The notes under the pieces: generated by a model
The model's database searches: none
What the model was told of the DNA's origin: nothing
The model's input: the letters and a program-made list of their open reading frames with translations, nothing else
NCBI GenBank assembly: GCA_964409245.1
Contig: CAYPCQ010000024.1
Span: 1-64,000, forward strand
Reading direction: 5' to 3'
Origin: CAIMWS01 sp964409245
GTDB lineage: Bacteria > Verrucomicrobiota > Verrucomicrobiia > Limisphaerales > UBA1319
Length of the DNA: 64,000 bases
Part shown: one piece after another, positions 1 through 9,008 of the stretch
Position numbering within the stretch: the stretch's first letter is position 1
Layout: every line of letters starts with the position of its first letter
Program-made: the position numbers and the translations under genes

Positions 1-2
1 CC

Positions 3-299
3 TTCCTCTGCGACCTTCCAGCGCGTCTAGCCCGGCTGCGCGCGCTGTCCGCGGGAGCGGATTTCCAGGCCGTGGCCGTGGCCGCGCACACGCTGGCGGG
101 CAGCTCCGGAATCTTTCACCTGGCGGCGGTGCGCGAGCTGGCCCGGCGGGTGGAGGCCAGGGCGGAACGAGGGGAGGCGCCTCCCCCGGGCCTGATAAGA
201 GAGCTGGACCAGGCTTTGGCGGCGGCCCAGCCGTTGCTGGAGCGGGAACTGGCCCGGCTCCGGAAGCCTCCGGAAGCCCGCGCCTCCGCCGGGGCATAA
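3..299 (+). CDS. Hpt-domain protein, C-terminal fragment (5' partial)
   Basis: The frame is open from the left edge of the window and stops at 297-299, so only the C-terminal 98 or so residues are seen. The stretch AAHTLAGSSGIFHL matches the core helix of histidine phosphotransfer domains (HxLxGSS pattern). The phospho-accepting His codon is at 87-89. It is followed by a helix rich in Ala, Arg and Glu, as in the four-helix Hpt bundle. By family knowledge such a domain usually sits at the end of a hybrid sensor kinase and relays phosphate to a response regulator. Which kinase it belongs to cannot be read here. The protein ends in a short Pro/Ala/Arg tail with no further domain. Confidence 0.75.
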   Translation, partial: FLCDLPARLARLRALSAGADFQAVAVAAHTLAGSSGIFHLAAVRELARRVEARAERGEAPPPGLIRELDQALAAAQPLLERELARLRKPPEARASAGA

Positions 300-307
300 A
301 AAAGTGG

Positions 308-2431
308 TCATTCCTCCGCCAGGAGGAGGCCCATGGCCCATGGGCCCAGGCCGGGCAACTGCACCTGGCAGGCGCCGGAGCCCGCGGCTGCGGAACCCTT
401 TAATGGCCGGGATTCCCCGTTCATGGCGGTCCAGGTGAAGGTTTGCCATGGCCGGTTCAGGCCCAGGGTGATTTCGGCGGCAGGATCCAGGGAGCCGTTG
501 AGCAGCACGCAGGCCAGGCGCCCGGGGCCGGGCTCGCGCACCCAGAGGTGGATGCGCGCGAAGGATTCCAGGCGCACGGGCAGGCGGCCGCCGCCCAGCC
601 AGCCGCACACGGCCTTCAGCTGGGAGGATTTGGCCAGGTTGTGGATTTGCGACCACGGGAAATAGCCCATCACCACGACCCGCCCGCCCAGGGCATTGGT
701 GAAGGCTGACATGGAGACGCCCAGGTCCCGCCCGGAGTAATCGATCATCCGCGCCAGCGGCACGGCGCCGGCGCCGGTCAATTCCAGGCTGGTGGCCGGC
801 TCGTGCCAGAAGGATTGGCGGCAATCGCGCGACCACCCGGCGAACCGCCCGTTCAGCGGGTGATCGCTCAGCACCTCGATGGCGTCAATGGGGCGCCCCG
901 GCCCCGGCTGGACGCCGGTCCACTCCGCCCGGCCCAGGCGCTGCAGGGCCTGCCACGCGGGAAGATCCATCAGCACGCCGCCGGTGAAGATCTGGCGCAG
1001 CTCCGCCGGGCTGAAGGTGGTCAAACCGGGCCCGGACAAAGCGGTCACGAGCGCGCCGGCCTGGCCATGGCAGAGCGGCAGGCCGATCTCCCCCAGCACA
1101 TAGGCCTGCATCGCCCCGCCCACGGCGTCCCCGGGCCCCTCGGGCCAGGAGCCGTCGGCGCTGTTGCTCGCGAAGGAGTCGCGGTTCCAGGCCGGCCACA
1201 CGCCGAGGAGGGGCGCCCGGCCCAGCTCCCGGCGCAGCACCCGGCAGAAGGGCCGGGCCTGGTGGATGCGCCGCAGCAGCGGCTCGTATTCGCCGAGCGG
1301 CTCGGACCGCTGGGCCAGGACATTGAAGGCGGCGCCGGTGGCGCCCGCGGCCATGTGCGCCAGGGCCTCCACCACGGTGGTTTCGGCGCTTTTGCGCAGG
1401 AGCTGGTAGGGGAAGTTCTCGATCTCCGACTGGATCACCCGGATCTCCGCCGGCAGCTGGGCCACCTGCCGGCCGATATCATGGGCCTTGCCCACCAGCC
1501 CCACCAGGGATTCATCCGAGTAAAAGCCGCCGCCCGGGCGCCAGCGCACCTCCCGGCCCTCCGGCCCGGCCAGGGTTTTGGCCCAGCGTCCGAAGGCATA
1601 TCCCTCGTAAAACCGGTCGCCCGTCATGAACCCCAGCGGCAGGGCGGGCCGGAGCTGGTGCACGGTCCGCTCGATGAGCTGGAAGAGCTGGTCGATGGTG
1701 GTGCGGTTGTGCTCCAGCCAGCGGCGGCGCAGGGCCAGCCGCTCCGCCAGCGGGCCGGCGCGGAAGGCGGCGAGGAGGGATTCCCGCGTGAACGTCCGCC
1801 CGGCCGTGGCGGAGAAACGCGCGAGGCACCCGGGGCAAAAACAGGTGAGCCCGATGGGCATGTGCCCGGCCAGGCGGACGTCGTCATCAATCCACAGGAA
1901 ATCCGGGGCGGCCTGGGCCAGGGCGGTGTAAACCTGCACGGTGTAGGCGCGGAACTCCTCCCCCGCCGGGCAATAGGAGCCGCGCGAGACCTGGCCGTGG
2001 GGATCCATCACCCGCGGCCATGGTTCATTCAGCGAACCGGGCAGGTTCTCCTCGTGGTGGCCCATGGTGGCCAGGTGGTTGATGCCTGCGGCCATCCCCT
2101 CCTGGCGGACCCGGGGCAGGATCGCCGCCAGGCGTTCGGCGCGCCGCTGGATCTCCGGCAGGGGCAGGGGCGGGTGCGTGCTGGAGGTGAAGAACGACAG
2201 CTCGTCCGCCGTGCCCGGGTATTTCCGGAAAAAGGCCAGCAAGCCCTGGAAACGGTCCTCGGGGAGCCATTGCTCCAGGGAAATGCGGAAGGCCACCAGG
2301 CCCGGGTCCGGCTTTTCCGGCGGCTTGGCGGAGGGGGGATTTTCCGCGGCCAGGCCGGGGGCGAGGGCCAGGGCGCCGGCGGCCAGGCTGGAGCGGTGGA
2401 GGAAGGTCCGGCGATTCAGTGGGGTGTTCAT
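308..2431 (-). CDS. Tat-exported glycoside-hydrolase-like protein of unknown specificity
   Basis: The 707-residue product begins MNTPLNRRTFLHRSSLAAGA, a clear twin-arginine signal (NRRTFLHR). I took this ATG at 2431 rather than a start 20 codons upstream because the signal begins here and GGGAA lies about 7 nt before it. The middle part (ISLEQWLPEDRF, DFLWIDDDVRL, CFCPGCLARF) has the look of a TIM-barrel glycosidase with a CxxC pair, and the C-terminal 200 residues look like beta-sandwich accessory domains. No family could be assigned firmly; a GH42-like fold is only a guess. It is the last gene of the minus-strand cluster, 87 bp after its neighbour, which suggests it works on the same polysaccharide as the GH127 enzyme. 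Confidence 0.7.
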   Translation of the reverse strand: MNTPLNRRTFLHRSSLAAGALALAPGLAAENPPSAKPPEKPDPGLVAFRISLEQWLPEDRFQGLLAFFRKYPGTADELSFFTSSTHPPLPLPEIQRRAERLAAILPRVRQEGMAAGINHLATMGHHEENLPGSLNEPWPRVMDPHGQVSRGSYCPAGEEFRAYTVQVYTALAQAAPDFLWIDDDVRLAGHMPIGLTCFCPGCLARFSATAGRTFTRESLLAAFRAGPLAERLALRRRWLEHNRTTIDQLFQLIERTVHQLRPALPLGFMTGDRFYEGYAFGRWAKTLAGPEGREVRWRPGGGFYSDESLVGLVGKAHDIGRQVAQLPAEIRVIQSEIENFPYQLLRKSAETTVVEALAHMAAGATGAAFNVLAQRSEPLGEYEPLLRRIHQARPFCRVLRRELGRAPLLGVWPAWNRDSFASNSADGSWPEGPGDAVGGAMQAYVLGEIGLPLCHGQAGALVTALSGPGLTTFSPAELRQIFTGGVLMDLPAWQALQRLGRAEWTGVQPGPGRPIDAIEVLSDHPLNGRFAGWSRDCRQSFWHEPATSLELTGAGAVPLARMIDYSGRDLGVSMSAFTNALGGRVVVMGYFPWSQIHNLAKSSQLKAVCGWLGGGRLPVRLESFARIHLWVREPGPGRLACVLLNGSLDPAAEITLGLNRPWQTFTWTAMNGESRPLKGSAAAGSGACQVQLPGLGPWAMGLLLAEE

Positions 2432-2518
2432 AAATATTCCCGCATGGTTTTGCTTATGAAGATGCCCCGCCGACCCGGCGCAGGCAAGCACATCCGGTCC
2501 ATCAGGCTCCTGCCCGGC

Positions 2519-5380
2519 TCACAGTTCCAGCTCCACGGTGGTTGCGGAGCGCTCGTCCACCGGGATGGGGATGACCAGGGCCGCGCCCGCGGCGCCCCTG
2601 GGGATGGGCTGCGGCTGGCCATTCACCCGCAGGGTGCCGCGGCCGGCGGGCCGCCCCTCGAGCCGGAGCCGGGTGGTGTGCGGGCCGCCGCCCCGGTTCT
2701 CCAAGGTGAACCGCAGCCGGTCCAGCGCGCCGCCCACCTCCAGCGCCTGGCCGCGGGCGAAGCCGTCGCGGTCCAGCTCCGCATGCAGCCGCCGCCCGCC
2801 CAGCAGGGCGCTGAAACGCTGCCGGACGCCGTCCCGGGGGATCACCGCGATGGCGCCGCCACGCTGGCTGGCCCAGCCCCCATAGGCGAACAGGCCGAAG
2901 ACGGGGTCTGCAAACAGCACCGTGCGGGCCGCCTCGATGCCTGCCACCAGGCCGTGGTCGGCCTCGCCGCAGACCGGCCAGGCTCCCCGGGGCAGGCCGG
3001 TGGTGGCGGGGTTCCACTCCGTGCCGGACTGGCGGGGCTGGAAACCCCAGCTCAGAGCGCCATCGTGGAGCGGGCCGGGCGTCCAGAAGCCATAATTGGA
3101 GTCGGCATCGCCGCTGTTCATCAGCGCCCAGGAGCTGAGCAGCGAGGCCGAGCCGAGCCGGAGATTGGCGGCGGGCTCGGGATCGTGGCGCAGGGCGTAA
3201 TCGAGCACCGCCCATCCGCCCATCTGGGACATGTAGCTGAGGGTGTAACTGCCGGGACCGCAGCCGCGGAAATCGCTGCCGAGCGACCAGTAATTGGCCT
3301 CGAGCACGCCCCGGCAGGCAAGGTTCGCCGCGTGCTGGCGCGCCAGGAATTCCCGGTGCCGGGCCGGGTCGATGACCGGGTGCGAAAACCACTTCCCCGA
3401 ATTGCGGTCCTGCCAGAGCCTGGCATCCGGCTGGAGCGGGAAGGAGACCGCATAATTGCCGATGGCGTAGGTGGACTCGTAGGCGGTGGAGTCGATGGGC
3501 ATCTCCGAGGCGAAGGGCCACGGGCTGTCGTAGATGAAATACTTGACCTTTTTTTCCCATTCGGCGCGCAGGCGGGCGGCCGCGTCCGGGCGCCCCTCGG
3601 CTTCCAGCGCGGCGATGAGCGGGAGCAGGTATTTCTCGTGGAAATTCCCCACGGTGTACTGCCAGTAAACCCACCCGGTGAAGCTCCAGCCGCCCTCCAT
3701 GCGGAGGCCGGCCGGCACCTCGAAGAAGGCCTGGGCCGTCCCGCGGGCGCGCTCCAGGTAGCCGGCGGCATCCAGCTCCCGCACCAGGCCGGGCTGCTGC
3801 CTGGCGATGCGGTACAGGTTGTAATACAGGGCGAAATAGGTTGGGTAGTCAAAGGTGCGCCACAGGCGGCAGGCGCTGGGGCCGCCGGGGCGGCTCACCC
3901 CGCCGGCGAGCGGATCGCGCGCGGAGAAGCGGTTTTGCTGCCAGGAGTCGGCGCCGTAAATCCCGTAGGGATACGGGGTCTCCGCCCCGGTGCGCTGATG
4001 CCGGCCCCAGACGAAATGCTTGATGAAATACTCCAGCGACGCGACCTCGGAGGCCTCGGGATAGGCCACGTTCTTCTCGGCGACCAGCAGGCATTTGCTG
4101 TTGGAGGGATCGTCCGACCCGCTCACCGCGTAGGGATGCTGGCCGCCGGTGTGCTCCGGCCCGAGGAGGTTCCGGCCCGCCGGCTGCCGGCGGTCCCAGA
4201 GGCTGTAGAGGCCGTCGTACCATTTCGCCGGATCGCGGTGCTGCTGTTTCTGGACGATGAAGGCGGCCCGCTTTTTGATGAGCGTCTCCAGCGGCTCGGT
4301 GACGAAGAACTCCAGCGGCAGGGAACGCCCGCCACCGTAATGGACCACGAGCCGGTTTTCCCCCAGCCGCGCGAATTTCACCCGCCAAACCGGCCCGCTG
4401 CCCGCCGGGCCGGGCAGCGCCTCCACCCGGGTGGCGCCGGGGAATTCCGGCTCGATCCGGCCGAGGGGATGCCGGGTGCGCAGGGCCAGCCGGGCCTCCA
4501 GATCCCGGGGCACCACCATGCCGGGCGCCACCTGCACATCCACGCCCCCGTGCTGGAAGAGCAGCTCGCGCACGCCCGCATAGGAATCGGCCCAGCGGAA
4601 GGCGAACGCGTAGCGCGCGGCCTCCCCCGGCGGCAGGATCCGGCTCGTGCGCGCCTGGCGCCAGGCGCCGGCCCGGTCCGTGTCCGCCCCGGCGGCGGAG
4701 TGGATGAACGCCGTGAACTGCTCCCGCCCGAAGGCGTAATCCATGCCCGTGGCCGTGAAGAATTCCAGGTGCGCGCCCCCCTCCGGCAGCAGCACCAGGA
4801 ACGGGCCGCTGCCTTTCACCGGGAGCCAGCAGGCGAACGAGCCATGCCCGGCGATCTGCGCGTGCCGGAACACCCGGCGCACGAAGGTTTCCTCATGGTC
4901 CCACACATAGTCGGTGTTCATCGGCAGCGGCAGCGCGAGATCGCCAATCTCGAGCGGCGCCCCCGAGGTATTCTGGACGGCAATTTCCCACCGGAGGGTG
5001 TCTCCGTGGACCCGCAGGGCAGAGCTGGATTCCACCCCGGCCGCGCCCGGTCCCGCCTCCCGCCAGGCCGCGCCGGGGGCGCGCACGCGCAATTGGATCG
5101 CCCCCAGGCTTGCCCCGGCCCGGAGGAACTCGACCCGGCTGGCGTCCCCCGCCCGGCGCAGGCTGGTGATGAAACCGGTTTTCGGATCGGCAGCCACCTG
5201 GAAACTCCCCGGCGCCTCCCCCAGGATGGGCTTGGCCCCGTCCGGCTGGCCTTCCCCGCCCAACCGGTTTGGCAGGCCCAAGCCCCAGACCAGGACCATC
5301 GCCCATCCCCAGCCGGCCAGCCCGGCCCATAAACGGATTCGGTCCTTCGGAAAACGGTGGGTGAAAGGGTGGGGATTCAT
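2519..5380 (-). CDS. large exported DUF5695-like protein
   Basis: The product is 953 residues. It starts with a basic stretch and a hydrophobic segment (LWAGLAGWGWAMVLVWGLGL, about residues 17-36) that acts as a signal peptide or anchor. The segment FITSLRRAGDASRVEFLR, the aromatic-rich helical middle and the beta-rich end resemble the DUF5695 family of carbohydrate-active-like proteins; this assignment is from memory of the family and is moderate. The start ATG overlaps the stop of the metallophosphoesterase gene in an ATGA (5377-5380), and no Shine-Dalgarno is seen, so translation is probably coupled. Position between a phosphoesterase and a glycosidase-like gene suggests a role in sugar polymer breakdown outside the cytoplasm. 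Catalytic residues are not identifiable by eye. Confidence 0.72.
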   Translation of the reverse strand: MNPHPFTHRFPKDRIRLWAGLAGWGWAMVLVWGLGLPNRLGGEGQPDGAKPILGEAPGSFQVAADPKTGFITSLRRAGDASRVEFLRAGASLGAIQLRVRAPGAAWREAGPGAAGVESSSALRVHGDTLRWEIAVQNTSGAPLEIGDLALPLPMNTDYVWDHEETFVRRVFRHAQIAGHGSFACWLPVKGSGPFLVLLPEGGAHLEFFTATGMDYAFGREQFTAFIHSAAGADTDRAGAWRQARTSRILPPGEAARYAFAFRWADSYAGVRELLFQHGGVDVQVAPGMVVPRDLEARLALRTRHPLGRIEPEFPGATRVEALPGPAGSGPVWRVKFARLGENRLVVHYGGGRSLPLEFFVTEPLETLIKKRAAFIVQKQQHRDPAKWYDGLYSLWDRRQPAGRNLLGPEHTGGQHPYAVSGSDDPSNSKCLLVAEKNVAYPEASEVASLEYFIKHFVWGRHQRTGAETPYPYGIYGADSWQQNRFSARDPLAGGVSRPGGPSACRLWRTFDYPTYFALYYNLYRIARQQPGLVRELDAAGYLERARGTAQAFFEVPAGLRMEGGWSFTGWVYWQYTVGNFHEKYLLPLIAALEAEGRPDAAARLRAEWEKKVKYFIYDSPWPFASEMPIDSTAYESTYAIGNYAVSFPLQPDARLWQDRNSGKWFSHPVIDPARHREFLARQHAANLACRGVLEANYWSLGSDFRGCGPGSYTLSYMSQMGGWAVLDYALRHDPEPAANLRLGSASLLSSWALMNSGDADSNYGFWTPGPLHDGALSWGFQPRQSGTEWNPATTGLPRGAWPVCGEADHGLVAGIEAARTVLFADPVFGLFAYGGWASQRGGAIAVIPRDGVRQRFSALLGGRRLHAELDRDGFARGQALEVGGALDRLRFTLENRGGGPHTTRLRLEGRPAGRGTLRVNGQPQPIPRGAAGAALVIPIPVDERSATTVELEL

Positions 5381-6522
5381 GGGTTCAAGGTTTTGGCCAG
5401 GCTGACGGCCCGGTCCTCATTCCAATCCGGACCCCGGAAATGGACGGCGGTCAACCGCGCGCCAGCCACCCTCACCACCCACCCGGCGGCGCCGCAGGAG
5501 ACGATGTCGTATTGCCGGAGCCGGGCGGGCACGCCTTCCGGGAACATTTTGGCGAGATCCTCCGCCGACCGCTGCGGATCGGGCCAGAGGTAATGGGCGG
5601 CGTGGTGATCGTGGCCATGGAAAATGGCGGCGACATTATAATCCTTTATCACATCGTAAACCGCGCGGCGCTGCCTGGGGGTCCACCAATTCCAATCGTT
5701 CAAGGAAAAGCCGTCGAAGCCGTAGTGGTGCAGCAGGATCACCGGCTCACCCGATCCACCCACCTGGCGGGCCAGGTAATCCCGGAGGAAGGAAAAGGCT
5801 CCTTCCGGATCGTTCCAGCTCCCCGGCCCCGGCTGCCCATATTTGAAAGGCGCCGCCGCATCGGTGCCATCGGCCGGGCAGAGGCCCAGGAAAATCCAGT
5901 GCACCCCCTCCCGGCGGAAGGCGGAATGAACCCCGTTGGCCGAAAGGGCGGCGAGCCGGCCGGCGGCGGCCGCGCGGCGGTTGCGCTCCACGAGCCCCCG
6001 CCTCGGCGCGCCCAGGGGAGGGCCGTCGTGGTTGCCCGCGATGGCCTGGACCGGCGCCCGGTGGGAGCCAAAGGCAATCCCGGCGGCGGGGAACACCTCT
6101 TCAAAGCCCCGCCACTGCTCCCGCAGCCGGGCGGGTTCCGCATGGCCATCCACCAGATCGCCCAGGATGAACAGGGCGGCGGGCCGGGCCACGGTGGCCA
6201 GGTCCAATCCGGCCCATTCCGGCCGCCGGGGATAAGGCCGCCCCACCAGGGCGCGCCAGGTGTCGAGCCCGGCCTTGGCCTTGGCCAGGGTGTCCTCCTG
6301 GGTGACCACCGGGCAGGCCTTGAGGTTCTCAATGCCGAGGTGCGTGTCGGACAGGATAAAAACCGTGTAATCCCGCGGGCTGGCGCTGGCCGGCGCCTCC
6401 GCCCCGCCGCCCCTGGCTCCCGCCACCAGCAGCAGCGCCAGGAGCAGGGCTGGCAGGCAGGCCAGGCGGTGGGGCCGGTTGCGCCTGGCGGCCGGAACGG
6501 GCTTGAATCCAAATCGTCTCAT
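5377..6522 (-). CDS. secreted calcineurin-like metallophosphoesterase
   Basis: The 381-residue product has the metallophosphoesterase signature in order: DTH (59-61), GDLVDGH (121-127), GNHD (163-166), LLHHY, and HGHDHH near the end. These are the metal ligands of the calcineurin-like fold. The N-terminus is basic then strongly hydrophobic (ACLPALLLALLLVAGARG), a Sec signal. I chose the ATG at 6522; a TTG at 6549 would overlap the GH127 stop in a TTGA and is a real alternative, since neither has a good Shine-Dalgarno. The end overlaps the next gene by 4 bp. A phosphatase or phosphodiesterase inside a glycosidase operon may remove phosphate groups from a decorated polysaccharide or teichoic-like polymer; the substrate is inference. 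Confidence 0.85.
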   Translation of the reverse strand: MRRFGFKPVPAARRNRPHRLACLPALLLALLLVAGARGGGAEAPASASPRDYTVFILSDTHLGIENLKACPVVTQEDTLAKAKAGLDTWRALVGRPYPRRPEWAGLDLATVARPAALFILGDLVDGHAEPARLREQWRGFEEVFPAAGIAFGSHRAPVQAIAGNHDGPPLGAPRRGLVERNRRAAAAGRLAALSANGVHSAFRREGVHWIFLGLCPADGTDAAAPFKYGQPGPGSWNDPEGAFSFLRDYLARQVGGSGEPVILLHHYGFDGFSLNDWNWWTPRQRRAVYDVIKDYNVAAIFHGHDHHAAHYLWPDPQRSAEDLAKMFPEGVPARLRQYDIVSCGAAGWVVRVAGARLTAVHFRGPDWNEDRAVSLAKTLNP

Positions 6523-6545
6523 GGCTCGTGATGACTGGTTGCCGT

Positions 6546-8996
6546 TCAAGGTTTTTGATCCGCCTTTTCACCGGACTGGTGGCCGGTGACCATCCGCACC
6601 TCATAGACCGGGCCGGCGCTTTGGCCAGGGCGCGCCTGGAACCGGACGGTTACTTTGTCCTTGCCCGCCAGCAGGGCCGCGGGGATGGGGTATTCGGCGC
6701 CCTGGTAGTCGTCGCGCCCGCCCTGCAGTTTCGGCGACGCCACCCGGGCGCCGTCCACCAGCAGGTCGAACTCCCGGCCGTCGTCGCCACCCCAGTACAA
6801 GGCCCGCACCGCCGCCGCAGCGGCCTTGGGCGGCAGCGCCAGCTCGCAGCTGAACCACCCGCCGTCGCGGGCATCGCGCCAGCGCCGGCCCTGCGTCCCG
6901 CGGCCGGCCTGGGACCGCTCGCAGCGGAGGTTGTGGTCGATTTCCGGCTGCTGCTCCCCCAGCCGCACCCGGTCGGCAGTGCGCGCCTCCAGCTCCTGCT
7001 CCCGGCGCCCGGCCGCGGCCAGCTGGCGCTGGCGCTCCTGCCAATGAGCCGGGCCGCTGACCTGCCAGTAAATGGCGTACCGCTGGAAGTGGACCCGGAA
7101 AAACGGCGCCAGCGTCACCTCGCGCGGCTGGACCAGCCCGGCCGTGCGGAACACCCCCTCCCGGCCCGGCTCCGGCGCGATATGCGCGAGGATCTCAGCA
7201 TCATCTCCGGCCACGATCATCGGCGCCCGGGCCAGCGGCATCAGCGCCTTGGCGGGAGTGTAGCCGCCGATGAAGTCCGCCTGCTCCAGCCCCTCGCTGC
7301 CCAGCTCGCCCGCCAGCAGGATGGGGCCGTGGAACAGGGAAACCCAGCCCGGGCATTGCGGCTGGCGCACCACCCGCAGCCGCATCGGCAGCCCGGCCCG
7401 CACCCGGTCGCCGGCGCGCCAGGTGCGGGTGATGGCCGCGAAGCCCCCGGGCTGGGCGGCGGCGGCCACCGGCTCGCCGTTCAGCCGCAGCTCCCAATCC
7501 GCCGCCGCGAGCCAGGCCGGATGCCGGATGCGCAGCGTCAGCGGGCCGGCCGGCGCCGTGGTGACCACCAGGGTGGTGGCGGCTTCATCCGGGAAGCGGG
7601 TTTCCTGGCGCAGGCCCAGCCCCCGCTCCGGCCAGCTCAGCTCGGAGGCCAGGAACAGGTTCACCGACAGGGAGGATTGGTCGTGGGCGTAAATCAGCTC
7701 GCCGTAGCGCGCAGGGTTCTCCATGCCGGTGCCGGTGCAGCACCAGAAGGAGCGGAAGTCAGTGCCGTAGCTGCGGGCGAATTCCGGGCGCAGGGGGGTG
7801 TAATACACAAAGGCGCCCGCCCCTGGCAGCGGCGCCTGCGAGGGGAGGATGTGGTTGAACAGGGCGTTCTCGTAGAAATCGAGATAGGCCGGGTCCGGCC
7901 GTTCCCGGTGGAGCGCGGCGGTGAGCCGGAGCATGTTATACGTGTTGCACGTTTCCGGGCCGCCATCGTGGGTGATCTGCTCCGCCATTTCCTTCGGGTC
8001 CGGGAAATGTTCGTGCAGGCTGTTCCCGCCATTCACCCAGGTGCGGTTCGCCACCACGGTTTTCCAGAAAAACGCCGCCGCCGCCCCGGGCCGGGCTTCG
8101 CCCGTCAGCTCGTGGAAGCGCTGGAAGCCGGTGAATTTGGGGACCTGCGTGTTCGCGTGCTTCCCGGTGAGGATGTCCCGCCCGTCCGCCAGCGGGTCCA
8201 GCAAGGCCCGGTGGGAGTAGCGGCGGGCGGCATCCAGGAATTGGGCCTCGCCCGTGATGGCGTACACATCCGCCAGCACCTCCGCCATCCCGCCGTGCTC
8301 CATGTCCAGCAGCCGCTCGCGCCGTTCGTCCGGCAGATCCCTCACCAGCGAGCCGCACCAGGCGGCCAGGCGCACCAGCACCTCGCGGGCCGGGCGGTCG
8401 CCGCACCAGAGCCAGGCATCGCGCAGCCCCGCCAGCTCCTTGTGGATGGTGTAGAATGGCGCCCAGTACTTGTCGACCGCCTCCACCCGCCCGGCGCGGA
8501 TGTCCGCCGCCAGCTCCCGCGCCTGGGGGAACGCCACCAGCGAGCCATCCCCGCGCCGCGCCTGGCAGAGCTGCAATTCCCCGGCGATATAGGCCACGCG
8601 CTCCCGCAGGCGCTGGTCGCCCGTCACCCGGTGCATCAGGCTCAAGGCGCTGAGATAATGGCCGAGGCTGTGGCCCGCCAGCGACCACGTCTTGCCCGGC
8701 TGGGCGGGGGATTCCCAGCCCCCGTAGGGTTTGGCCTTCGGCTCCAGGCCGGCCTCCACGCGGAATTGGGCCAGCAGGCGGTCCGGCTCCAGGCGCAGCA
8801 GATACGCATGGTCCACCTCCTGCATCGTTTTGAACGGCCCGTCCAGCAGCCGCACCGCCCCCGGTGGGAACAGCTGCAAGGCGCCCGGCACGGCGGGCTT
8901 CACCGCCCAGCCGCCCGGCGTTTCCGCAACCGCGCCCGGCGCTGGGTGACATTGGGAAACCGCCACGAGCAGGGCGGCGAACAGGCAGGTCTTCAT
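6546..8996 (-). CDS. GH127-family beta-L-arabinofuranosidase (DUF1680)
   Basis: This 816-residue protein carries the GH127 hallmarks: GWESPAQPGKTWSLAGHSLG near residues 93-112, ETCNTYNML with E348-x-C350, and FWCCTGTG with C419-C420. In the characterised bifidobacterial enzyme HypBA1 the equivalent Glu-x-Cys and Cys-Cys pairs bind zinc, and the first of the paired cysteines is the nucleophile. E329 in SLHEHF is a candidate acid/base. Family members release beta-L-arabinofuranose from plant or algal glycans. The N-terminus is a lipoprotein- or Sec-like signal, with a Cys at 16. The C-terminal part after about 520 is beta-rich. It lies 12 bp after the TolB-like gene and reads into the phosphoesterase, so co-transcription is likely. 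Confidence 0.92.
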   Translation of the reverse strand: MKTCLFAALLVAVSQCHPAPGAVAETPGGWAVKPAVPGALQLFPPGAVRLLDGPFKTMQEVDHAYLLRLEPDRLLAQFRVEAGLEPKAKPYGGWESPAQPGKTWSLAGHSLGHYLSALSLMHRVTGDQRLRERVAYIAGELQLCQARRGDGSLVAFPQARELAADIRAGRVEAVDKYWAPFYTIHKELAGLRDAWLWCGDRPAREVLVRLAAWCGSLVRDLPDERRERLLDMEHGGMAEVLADVYAITGEAQFLDAARRYSHRALLDPLADGRDILTGKHANTQVPKFTGFQRFHELTGEARPGAAAAFFWKTVVANRTWVNGGNSLHEHFPDPKEMAEQITHDGGPETCNTYNMLRLTAALHRERPDPAYLDFYENALFNHILPSQAPLPGAGAFVYYTPLRPEFARSYGTDFRSFWCCTGTGMENPARYGELIYAHDQSSLSVNLFLASELSWPERGLGLRQETRFPDEAATTLVVTTAPAGPLTLRIRHPAWLAAADWELRLNGEPVAAAAQPGGFAAITRTWRAGDRVRAGLPMRLRVVRQPQCPGWVSLFHGPILLAGELGSEGLEQADFIGGYTPAKALMPLARAPMIVAGDDAEILAHIAPEPGREGVFRTAGLVQPREVTLAPFFRVHFQRYAIYWQVSGPAHWQERQRQLAAAGRREQELEARTADRVRLGEQQPEIDHNLRCERSQAGRGTQGRRWRDARDGGWFSCELALPPKAAAAAVRALYWGGDDGREFDLLVDGARVASPKLQGGRDDYQGAEYPIPAALLAGKDKVTVRFQARPGQSAGPVYEVRMVTGHQSGEKADQKP

Positions 8997-9008
8997 ACGC
9001 CGGGGATC

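Noticed and set aside
803..5332. Very long plus-strand open frame (1509 codons) opposite the glycan cluster
   Set aside because: It is rich in Pro, Gly, Arg and Ala with no domain, start signal or codon logic; it is an antisense shadow of the minus-strand genes in GC-rich DNA.
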